Assembly (NCBI GenBank): GCA_024235035.1
Contig: JACKNE010000017.1
Location: 1 to 60,000 of the forward strand
Direction: 5' to 3'
DNA: 60,000 nucleotides
DNA from: Gammaproteobacteria bacterium
Lineage (GTDB): Bacteria > Pseudomonadota > Gammaproteobacteria > Competibacterales > Competibacteraceae
Part shown: in pieces, positions 37,231 to 44,588 of the stretch
Numbering within the stretch: the first letter of the stretch is position 1
How the letters are laid out: each line of letters starts with the position of its first letter
Position numbers and translations under genes: made by a program
Notes under the pieces: generated by a model
The model's input: only the letters and a program-made list of their open reading frames with translations
Told to the model about the DNA's origin: nothing
Database searches by the model: none

Positions 37231-37854
37231 ATGAAACCCGTAGTGGTCGTTATTATGTTGTCATGTCTCATGATGGATGGTTTACCAGCCTCCGCCCAAA
37301 TCGATCCCGATGCGGCCAATAGCGATATCCAGGCCGACGCCCCACCGCACAGCACTGTCCAAGCGCACAGGCGAGAGTGCCGGCAACGGACCCGCCAGAT
37401 CGATGATCATCAGGAACGCCGCAGGATGATCCAGCAATGCCGGCAAGAATTACAGAGAAATGCGCTGGAAACACCAGCGCTGCGGATAGACGATCCAAAT
37501 CCTGCACAGGATGATTCAGCGATGGACAACGCGACGCTGCGCAACGAGCGCCCATCCGATTGGCTAACTCAAGGAGAAGCCTGGCAGGACAATCATCATG
37601 ATGGGTATGAAGGGATGGCATCATCCGCTCATCCGGATGGGATCGAGGGCGGCTCTGATGGATCACCACCTTACTCTTGGAACGACGAAGAGCATGCATC
37701 TTCAGTGGCGGGCGGCGCCGACCCTAATGATGATCAGGGTGGAACGCTGAATCGGCGCAATCGGCGCATCCGACGCTTGGAACAGCGCCTCGACAGACTC
37801 GAGAGCCTGTTGCAACAAGTGCTGGTTAACCAACAGCAACTTCTGGATCGCTGA
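37231..37854 (+). CDS. Small secreted protein of unknown function with C-terminal coiled coil
   Basis: I do not recognise a family. The product has a signal peptide (MKPVVVVIMLSCLMMDGLPASAQ, likely cleaved after ASA). Two Cys are in a basic helix (HRRECRQRTRQIDDHQERRRMIQQCRQEL) that resembles the CR-x10+-C helices of small periplasmic proteins and could pair with each other. The middle is disordered and rich in Asp, Asn, His, Ser and Gly. The C-terminus is a strong coiled coil with Leu heptads (RIRRLEQRLDRLESLLQQVLVN). It stands alone between the divergent pbpC and convergent dksA. Codon use looks like that of its neighbours. Confidence 0.6.
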   Translation: MKPVVVVIMLSCLMMDGLPASAQIDPDAANSDIQADAPPHSTVQAHRRECRQRTRQIDDHQERRRMIQQCRQELQRNALETPALRIDDPNPAQDDSAMDNATLRNERPSDWLTQGEAWQDNHHDGYEGMASSAHPDGIEGGSDGSPPYSWNDEEHASSVAGGADPNDDQGGTLNRRNRRIRRLEQRLDRLESLLQQVLVNQQQLLDR

Positions 37855-37982
37855 TAGGCGGATAGTGGTATAGACATTTAGTCAAGCAGTAGTCTTGCAT
37901 AGTGCGTGATGTGAACCCTTTCAGGTAGAGGGAGAATATCCAATGTATCACTCACGCTTCAGGATTACCTATTTCATCTCGC

Positions 37983-38402
37983 TCAAGTCGCTTGACTCTT
38001 TTCCTTCTGTTCTTCCAAGTGTTTGCAATCGATGCATAATTCAGCGGTGGGCCGCGCCTCCAACCGACGCAGACCAATCTCTACACCGCAAGCTTCGCAA
38101 TAACCATACTCGTCATTGGCCAGTCGGTTCAATGCTTTGTCGATCTTGTGCAAAAGCTTACGTTCCCGATCTCGTGCTCGCAGACTGATCGAGAACTCTT
38201 CCTCCTGGCTGGCCCGATCATTTGGATCGGGTAGATTGAGGACCTCATCCCGCATACTGTTGACAGTACGGCGACCCTCTTCCATCAATTCCTGTTTCCA
38301 AGCCAGCAGGATGGCGCGGAAATGGACTTTCTGCTGGTCATTCATGTATTCCTCGTCCCGTTCCGCGCTGTAAGGCGTAAAGTCCGCAAACGTGTCAGCC
38401 AT
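37983..38402 (-). CDS. dksA: RNA polymerase-binding transcription factor DksA
   Basis: Binds the RNA polymerase secondary channel and works with ppGpp. The start at 38402 (MADTFADFTPY) has AAAGG 9 bases upstream; the frame stays open to 38648, but that extension overlaps znuA and shows no DksA features. The coiled-coil tip has the DPNDRAS motif with the two acidic residues needed for activity. The C-terminal zinc finger has four cysteines (CEACGVEIG and CIDCKHLEE), so this is the zinc-dependent form. Length 139. Its presence beside the zinc regulon may be chance. Confidence 0.95.
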   Translation of the reverse strand: MADTFADFTPYSAERDEEYMNDQQKVHFRAILLAWKQELMEEGRRTVNSMRDEVLNLPDPNDRASQEEEFSISLRARDRERKLLHKIDKALNRLANDEYGYCEACGVEIGLRRLEARPTAELCIDCKHLEEQKEKSQAT

Positions 38403-38629
38403 GATCATTCGCCTTTGATATCTATCATTCACATTAACTTGATGATTTAGAGATAGTAAGTTGGTTAAACCTGCAGGAATGACAGGCTCAGCGCCAACGA
38501 ATGCGCATAACAGCATAGAACATCCCGTCCGTGAATGCTGCCAACGAAACTGATGAATTGAGATCCAACCAGGATTTTCCAACTGCGCTTGAACCAGGCT
38601 TTGGGCGCCCGGTCCAAGAGCTATTTGTT

Positions 38630-39619
38630 TCAGGCTTCGCTCAAACAAGTGCGTAACGCTTCCGCTAATCCTTGCAATAACCGGAAGTAAGCCTCAGGAC
38701 CTGCAGGCAATTCCGCGCCAAGCGGATCGAGAATACCCAGTCGAGCATTGCTGCCACGGACAATGGTCGCTGCCAGGGCCGGTTGGAATTGCGGCTCACT
38801 GAAAACACAGCGCACCTTGAGATCGCGAATGCGCGTCTGGATCTCCACGACTCGCTGAGCGCCGGGCCGTCGTTCTGGGTCCAGCACGATCGAGCCGACT
38901 GCATTCAATCCATAACGCTGCTCGAAGTACTGATAGGCATCGTGAAACACGACGTAAGGCCGATCTTTGACTGACGCCAAGTCGGATGCCAACTGTCGAT
39001 GCAACTGGCTCAAACGCTCGATCAATGCTGCGCCATTGCGTTGATAATCAGCTCGATGGTCCGGATCAGCTTCGCTCAGTATCCTGATAATTTGACGGGT
39101 CATGGCTACGGCGTTGACCGGGTCCAGCCAGATATGCGCATCGGGACTGGCTGCACCATCGTGATCATGAACATGGCTGGCATCATGATCCAATTGCGCA
39201 TGATCGCCATCCGGCTCTTCATGATGGTGATGCGCTTCCCAGGCGCCGCTCGCTCGCAAAGAGAGAACCTTGATATCAGGCGCATCCAGCAAAGCAACAG
39301 CTTGGACTTGGCCGTTGACATTTTCCAGCGGCTTGATTAAGAAACTCTCCAGATCTGGCCCGATCCAAAACACCACGCGGGCTTGTTCGATAGCGCGCAC
39401 ATCGGAAGGTCGCAGTCGGTAGTCATGAGGTGAGGCGCCCCCCGCCACCAACAGGTGAGGCTCACCGACGCCTTGCATAACTCCAGCAACCAGCGCATGC
39501 ACCGGCTTGATGCTGGCCGTCACCGGCAATCCAGCGACAAATCCCGCCGATGGCAGGAACCACAGCAAAATTCCCAATCCCTTCTGCAACCATTGCAGGG
39601 AGAGCGGATTACATGGCAT
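38630..39619 (-). CDS. znuA: Zinc ABC transporter substrate-binding protein ZnuA
   Basis: Periplasmic high-affinity zinc-binding protein. A signal peptide (LGILLWFLPSAGFVAG) is followed by SIKPVHALVAGVMQGV, GGASPHDYRLRPSD (His ligand), and a His/Asp-rich loop AHHHHEEPDGDHAQLDHD...HVHDHDG near residues 128-155, then PDAHIWLDPVNA (His ligand) and VVFHDAYQYFEQRYGL (His ligand). Length 329. It is divergent from zur-znuC-znuB, with a Zur-like palindrome in the 54-bp gap. Confidence 0.95.
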   Translation of the reverse strand: MPCNPLSLQWLQKGLGILLWFLPSAGFVAGLPVTASIKPVHALVAGVMQGVGEPHLLVAGGASPHDYRLRPSDVRAIEQARVVFWIGPDLESFLIKPLENVNGQVQAVALLDAPDIKVLSLRASGAWEAHHHHEEPDGDHAQLDHDASHVHDHDGAASPDAHIWLDPVNAVAMTRQIIRILSEADPDHRADYQRNGAALIERLSQLHRQLASDLASVKDRPYVVFHDAYQYFEQRYGLNAVGSIVLDPERRPGAQRVVEIQTRIRDLKVRCVFSEPQFQPALAATIVRGSNARLGILDPLGAELPAGPEAYFRLLQGLAEALRTCLSEA

Positions 39620-39654
39620 AGCATCATCCTCGCGTTATGTTATAGAGTATCTAT

Positions 39655-39669
39655 TGTTATAGAATAACA
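39655..39669. promoter_or_regulatory. Zur-box-like palindrome between znuA and zur
   Basis: TGTTAT-AGA-ATAACA is a perfect 6-bp inverted repeat with a 3-base centre, close to the proteobacterial Zur operator core (GTTATA-n-TATAAC type). A second partial copy (TGTTATAGAGTAT, about 39637-39649) lies beside it. The position between znuA and zur/znuCB allows one repressor to control both directions. Confidence 0.7.
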
Positions 39670-39673
39670 TCGA

Positions 39674-40192
39674 ATGACTTTCGTCAAGCTGGAGCACCGA
39701 CCGATGCAACCCCCTCTGGAGCCCTGTTCTCGGCAACTTGCCGCTGCTCGGCAAGCGTTATCGCAAGCCGAGATCGTCTGCCAACAACGTGGGGTTCGTC
39801 TCACCCAGCTGCGTCGGCGAGTGCTGGAAATTATTTGGCACCACTCCTCGCCGCTCGGCGCTTACGCCATCTTGGACGTATTACGCAATGATGGCCGCCA
39901 AGGAGCGCCGCCCACAGTCTATCGGGCGCTGGATTTCCTGCTAGAACAAGGATTGATCCACCGATTGGCCTCACTGAACATGTTCATGGGCTGCCGCCAG
40001 CCAGGCGCTCACCACAGCGGCCAGTTCTTGATCTGTCAGGATTGTGGTCAGGCCGATGAATTGAACAACCAAACGGTCGAAGCAACCTTGCACACTGAAG
40101 CGATGGCCCGTCATTTCGAAGTGTTAGCCCAGACAGTGGAAGTCCTCGGTCGTTGCCTGGATTGTCAGGAGGCATCACGCCATGGCGACTGA
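39674..40192 (+). CDS. zur: Zinc uptake regulator Zur (Fur family)
   Basis: A 172-residue Fur-family repressor. The winged helix has GVRLTQLRRRVLEIIWHHSSPLGAYAILDVL and PTVYRALDFLLEQGLIHRL; the dimerisation domain has QFLICQDCGQADEL and a second Cys pair CLDCQ that together form the structural zinc site. Its placement with znuC and znuB supports Zur over Fur. The start at 39674 (ATG) follows the operator by 4 bp; a second Met at residue 11 (MQPPLEPCSRQL) is also possible and would leave room for a ribosome binding site. Confidence 0.93.
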   Translation: MTFVKLEHRPMQPPLEPCSRQLAAARQALSQAEIVCQQRGVRLTQLRRRVLEIIWHHSSPLGAYAILDVLRNDGRQGAPPTVYRALDFLLEQGLIHRLASLNMFMGCRQPGAHHSGQFLICQDCGQADELNNQTVEATLHTEAMARHFEVLAQTVEVLGRCLDCQEASRHGD

Positions 40193-40943
40193 GCCGCTGC
40201 TGACGGTTGAAAACGTCTATTTCGCCATTCGCGGCAACCCCATTTTGCAAGCCGTGAGCCTTCAGGTCTCGTCCAGTGAAATTGTGGCCCTCATCGGCCC
40301 CAACGGCGCTGGTAAATCCACGCTGGTGCGCATCGTGCTGGGTCTGCTCCGTCCGGATCACGGCCAGGTCCGCCTCAGACCTGGATTGCGGATCGGCTAC
40401 ATGCCACAGCGGCTGACGGTGGACGATACCTTGCCGCTGACCGTGCAGCGCTTCGTGACCTTGGGTACGCCGGCATCGCGTGAACGAGTCCGATCGGCGT
40501 TGGCCGAAGTCGGCGCCGTGCATGTCCTGAACACGCCGATGCAAGCCATCTCCGGCGGTGAAACACAACGAGTACTGCTGGCGCGCGCCTTGTTACGAAA
40601 GCCGGATCTGCTGGTGCTGGATGAACCGATCCAAGGTGTGGATCTGACGGGTCAGTATGAGCTGTATGATCTGATCAGTCATTTGCGGCGGCGGCAAGGC
40701 TATGGGATTCTCATGGTATCGCATGAACTACATCTGGTGATGGCGACGACCGATCATGTGCTGTGCCTGAACCGACACGTTTGTTGCTCTGGTCATCCGG
40801 AGCATGTCGCCCGCGATCCTGCCTATCTGGAGTTGTTTGGCATTGATGGCGCTCGACGATTGGCGATCTACCATCACCATCATAACCATCGCCATGACCT
40901 GCACGGAGCCGTGGTGGCTGCCAAGGAAGAAATACATGGATGA
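40182..40943 (+). CDS. znuC: Zinc ABC transporter ATP-binding protein ZnuC
   Basis: Cytoplasmic ATPase of the zinc importer. Walker A GPNGAGKST is near residue 47, signature SGGETQRVLLARALL near residue 126, Walker B LLVLDEPIQGVD, and the switch His in MVSHELH. The C-terminus has a His-rich run (YHHHHNHRHDLHG) that may bind or sense zinc. The gene overlaps zur by 11 bp and znuB by 8 bp, so the three are coupled. Confidence 0.96.
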   Translation: MATEPLLTVENVYFAIRGNPILQAVSLQVSSSEIVALIGPNGAGKSTLVRIVLGLLRPDHGQVRLRPGLRIGYMPQRLTVDDTLPLTVQRFVTLGTPASRERVRSALAEVGAVHVLNTPMQAISGGETQRVLLARALLRKPDLLVLDEPIQGVDLTGQYELYDLISHLRRRQGYGILMVSHELHLVMATTDHVLCLNRHVCCSGHPEHVARDPAYLELFGIDGARRLAIYHHHHNHRHDLHGAVVAAKEEIHG

Positions 40944-41727
40944 TTTCCTGGCACGCGCCTTGCTGGGTGGCCTGGGTGTCGCATTGGCGGCTGGACCGTT
41001 AGGCGCTTTCATGGTCTGGCGGCGTATGGCCTATTTCGGTGACACCCTGGCGCATTCGGGGTTGTTAGGGATCGTGCTGGGCATGGTCTTGAACGTCAAC
41101 CCGGAACTGGGTGTCGCCGTGACCTGTCTGACGGTAGCGGTCGTGCTGGTGTTGCTACAACGGCAGCGCCGGCTGGCCGCCGACACTCTGCTGGGTATCC
41201 TTGCGCATACCAGCCTGTCGGTTGGGCTGGTCATGCTGGCTTTTCTGGAAACGGTCCGGGTCGATCTGGTCAGCTACCTATTCGGCGATATCCTGGCGAT
41301 CAGTCCCAGCGACCTCTACTGGATCTGGGGAGGTGCGCTGCTGGCGCTAGCCGCGTTGGCCTGGCTATGGCGACCATTGCTAGCAGCGACGGTTCATGAG
41401 GATCTAGCACAGGTGGAAGGCGTGCCGGTATTCGCTGTGCGGTTGGCTTTCATGCTCTTGATCGCCATCGTGATCGCCGTAGCGATGAAAGTCGTCGGTA
41501 TCTTGCTGATCACCTCGCTGCTGGTCATCCCAGCCGCCGCAGCGCGGCGCTTCGCCCGTTCGCCGGAAGGCATGGCGGCGCTGGCCAGCGGATTGGGCTG
41601 TATCGCGGTAGGAACAGGACTGTGGGTATCCTTGCGCTGGGATACACCCGCCGGTCCTTCGGTGGTCATCGCCGCCGCCGTTCTGTTCGCAGTCGGTCAT
41701 GCCTTCCCCAATCATGCGCGGCGTTGA
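40936..41727 (+). CDS. znuB: Zinc ABC transporter permease ZnuB
   Basis: Inner-membrane channel of the zinc importer. The start at 40936 (MDDFLARALLGGLGVALAAGPLG) overlaps the znuC stop; a longer frame from 40804 lies inside znuC and is a shadow. About eight hydrophobic spans are visible, with FMVWRRMAYFGDTLAHSGLLGIVLG and LVSYLFGDILAIS, both typical of ABC-3 family permeases. Length 263. Confidence 0.95.
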   Translation: MDDFLARALLGGLGVALAAGPLGAFMVWRRMAYFGDTLAHSGLLGIVLGMVLNVNPELGVAVTCLTVAVVLVLLQRQRRLAADTLLGILAHTSLSVGLVMLAFLETVRVDLVSYLFGDILAISPSDLYWIWGGALLALAALAWLWRPLLAATVHEDLAQVEGVPVFAVRLAFMLLIAIVIAVAMKVVGILLITSLLVIPAAAARRFARSPEGMAALASGLGCIAVGTGLWVSLRWDTPAGPSVVIAAAVLFAVGHAFPNHARR

Positions 41728-41758
41728 TCAGCGCTTGGTCGCAGGTGGGAGCACAGAT

Positions 41759-42391
41759 CTACTGTGCCTTCTCCGTATATGTGCACAGATCGCGGATCAG
41801 ACAATCCGGACAGTGCGGCTTGCGTGCAGTACAGACATGACGGCCATGCAGAATCAACCAATGATGGGCGTTCTGCTGGAATTCCTCCGGTATGACCGCC
41901 AGCAAGCCTTCTTCCACCTCGCGCACGGTTTTGCCAGGCGCTAGTCCGGTGCGGTTCGCAACCCGGAAGACATGCGTATCGACAGCCATCGTCGGTTCGC
42001 CAAAAGCCGTGTTCAGGACGACATTGGCCGTCTTGCGTCCGACGCCGGGCAACGCTTCCAGTGTCGCCCGGTCGCGCGGTACCTCACCCCCATGTTTCTC
42101 TACTAATAGGGCGCAGGTCCTGAAGATATAAGCCGCCTTGGCGTTATAGAGGCCGATCGTCTTGATGAAGCTCTTCAGGCCCGCCTCACCCAACGCCAGC
42201 ACGGCTTGCGGCGTGTTGGCGACTGGAAATAACCGGGCAGTGACTTCATTGACCTTTCTATCGGTCGATTGCGCTGACAAGATGACAGCCACCAGCAATT
42301 CGAAGGGACTGTCATAGCACAATTCCGTCGTCGGCTGTGGGCAAGCGGCTTGTAGACGAGTAAAGATAAGGTGAACAGTCACGTCATTCAT
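41759..42391 (-). CDS. nth: Endonuclease III (Nth)
   Basis: DNA glycosylase/AP lyase for oxidised pyrimidines. The start at 42391 (MNDVTVHLIFTRLQ) is chosen by family length (210 residues); the frame opens to 42442. The helix-hairpin-helix LPGVGRKTANVVL carries the catalytic Lys, VDTHVFRVANR the catalytic Asp, and the C-terminal 4Fe-4S motif is CTARKPHCPDCLIRDLC (C-x6-C-x2-C-x5-C). It converges on znuB. Confidence 0.96.
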   Translation of the reverse strand: MNDVTVHLIFTRLQAACPQPTTELCYDSPFELLVAVILSAQSTDRKVNEVTARLFPVANTPQAVLALGEAGLKSFIKTIGLYNAKAAYIFRTCALLVEKHGGEVPRDRATLEALPGVGRKTANVVLNTAFGEPTMAVDTHVFRVANRTGLAPGKTVREVEEGLLAVIPEEFQQNAHHWLILHGRHVCTARKPHCPDCLIRDLCTYTEKAQ

Positions 42392-42664
42392 GATGGATTG
42401 GGAGTATCGTGGTCGACATGGATTATCTTTCATGCAGGGCATTAAGCGCTCTTGATCACATGATCATCAACCTATCATATCCATGATCATCTACTGGCTG
42501 ATCTCGCCACCTTGAACATCGGCTAGGATGACAGAAATAGCGCTGAATGGTTCTCAATAATGGTTCCATTCCCTGAACACTGAAAATTACCGTAAAATCC
42601 TTTCCAGACTGGGTGGTTTTCTCGATTGTTCCTGATCCCCCTTCCCGCTTTTATGGAGCTCATC

Positions 42665-44512
42665 ATGCCCGACTATCGTTCCCGCACTACCACACATGGC
42701 CGTAATATGGCTGGCGCCCGCGCCCTGTGGCGAGCAACCGGCGTCAAGGATAGCGATTTCGGCAAACCGATCATCGCCATCGCTAACTCTTTCACCCAGT
42801 TCGTTCCTGGCCACGTTCATCTGCAAGATTTGGGACAACTGGTCGCACGCGAAATCGAACAAGTCGGCGGTCTTGCCAAGGAATTCAACACGATTGCTGT
42901 CGATGATGGCATCGCCATGGGCCATGATGGGATGTTGTATTCGCTGCCTTCGCGTGAACTGATCGCTGATGCCGTCGAATACATGGTCAACGCTCACTGC
43001 GCCGACGCCCTAGTGTGCATCTCCAACTGCGACAAGATAACCCCCGGCATGTTGATTGCCGCCATGCGCCTGAATATTCCAACGATTTTCGTCTCTGGTG
43101 GGCCGATGGAAGCCGGTAAGACTCGGCTAGCGGTCCACAAGCTGGATTTGGTCGATGCGATGGTCGCCGCCGCCGACGATCGCATCGACGACGCCACCGT
43201 CGCCGAATACGAGCGCTCAGCTTGCCCAACCTGTGGTTCCTGTTCCGGCATGTTCACGGCCAACTCCATGAACTGCCTGACGGAAGCATTGGGTCTGAGC
43301 CTGCCAGGCAACGGCTCGTTGCTAGCGACGCATACCGACCGTCGGAAACTGTTCCTGGAAGCTGGACAGCGCATTGTCGAACTGACACAGCGTTACTACA
43401 CACAGAACGACGCTTCGGTGCTGCCGCGCAGCATCGCCACTTTCGAAGCCTTCGAAAACGCCATGAGCCTCGATGTCGCCATGGGCGGCTCGACCAATAC
43501 CGTATTGCATCTGCTGGCAGCGGCCCAGGAAGGTGAAGTCGCCTTCACCATGCGTGACATCGACCGACTATCGCGGCGCGTACCGAACTTATGCAAGGTA
43601 GCGCCTGCAACACAGAAATACCATATGGAAGACGTACATCGAGCTGGCGGCGTCATGGCCATTCTTGGTGAGCTGGATCGCGCCGGATTGCTGCACCGCG
43701 AGGCGCGCACTGTCCACAGCGAAACGCTGGCAACGGCGCTGGATCGCTGGGATATCGCTCGCCCAACCTCCTGGGACGAAGCACGGGTTCGCTACTCGGC
43801 TGGTCCCGCTGGCATTCCCACTCAGCAAGCCTTCAGCCAGGAGACCCGTTGGCCGAGTCTGGATCTGGACCGGGAGAGTGGTTGCATCCGCGCCCAGCCA
43901 CACGCCTATTCTCAGGATGGCGGTCTGGCTGTGTTATATGGCAACCTGGCCGAAGAAGGCTGCATCGTCAAAACCGCTGGGGTCGAGCAAGAAAATCTGC
44001 GATTTCAGGGGCCGGCGCGGATCATGGAGAGTCAGGAAGAGGCCGTCGCAGCTATTCTCAGCGGGCGTATCCAGCCGGGCGATGTGGTGCTGATCCGCTA
44101 TGAAGGGCCGCGAGGCGGGCCGGGGATGCAGGAAATGCTGTATCCGACCAGTTATCTCAAATCTAAGGGACTGGGTAAGGTCTGTGCCTTGGTCACCGAT
44201 GGCCGTTTTTCTGGCGGCACTTCGGGTCTTTCCATCGGCCATGTCTCACCAGAAGCGGCAGAGGGTGGCGCCATCGCTCTGGCGGAAGAAGGAGATCTGA
44301 TCGAAATCGACATTCCTAACCGCCGTATCCATTTGGCGGTCAGTGACGAAACATTGCAACAGCGGCGAACGGTGATGCAAGCACAGGGCGCAGCAGCCTG
44401 GAAACCGGTCAACCGGCAACGATCAGTCTCGCCCGCGCTACGCGCCTATGCCGCCATGACCACCAGCGCCGCTCGCGGCGCGGTACGAGACGTCACTCAG
44501 GTGGAACATTAA
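42665..44512 (+). CDS. ilvD: Dihydroxy-acid dehydratase IlvD
   Basis: Branched-chain amino acid pathway enzyme converting 2,3-dihydroxy-acids to 2-keto-acids. The start at 42665 (MPDYRSRTTTHGRNMAGARALW) matches the family, with TGGAG about ten bases upstream. Iron-sulfur cysteines are seen in CISNCDKITPGM and CPTCGSCSGMFTANSMN. Other conserved stretches are SVDVAM-type AMSLDVAMGGSTNTVLHL and VTDGRFSGGTSGLSIGHVSPEAA. Length 615. The 270 bp upstream hold three TGATCA palindromes but no leader peptide or attenuator that I can identify. Confidence 0.97.
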   Translation: MPDYRSRTTTHGRNMAGARALWRATGVKDSDFGKPIIAIANSFTQFVPGHVHLQDLGQLVAREIEQVGGLAKEFNTIAVDDGIAMGHDGMLYSLPSRELIADAVEYMVNAHCADALVCISNCDKITPGMLIAAMRLNIPTIFVSGGPMEAGKTRLAVHKLDLVDAMVAAADDRIDDATVAEYERSACPTCGSCSGMFTANSMNCLTEALGLSLPGNGSLLATHTDRRKLFLEAGQRIVELTQRYYTQNDASVLPRSIATFEAFENAMSLDVAMGGSTNTVLHLLAAAQEGEVAFTMRDIDRLSRRVPNLCKVAPATQKYHMEDVHRAGGVMAILGELDRAGLLHREARTVHSETLATALDRWDIARPTSWDEARVRYSAGPAGIPTQQAFSQETRWPSLDLDRESGCIRAQPHAYSQDGGLAVLYGNLAEEGCIVKTAGVEQENLRFQGPARIMESQEEAVAAILSGRIQPGDVVLIRYEGPRGGPGMQEMLYPTSYLKSKGLGKVCALVTDGRFSGGTSGLSIGHVSPEAAEGGAIALAEEGDLIEIDIPNRRIHLAVSDETLQQRRTVMQAQGAAAWKPVNRQRSVSPALRAYAAMTTSAARGAVRDVTQVEH

Positions 44513-44588
44513 TATTGCAAGACAGGCCTTTGATCCTTGAGCTTCACCGTCGATCAGCCTTGCCAGAAAAACGATCAGGAGACAAGCC

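Noticed and set aside
38403..38648. Upstream extension of dksA by about 80 codons
   Set aside because: It overlaps znuA and does not resemble DksA; ATG 38402 has a placed AAAGG.
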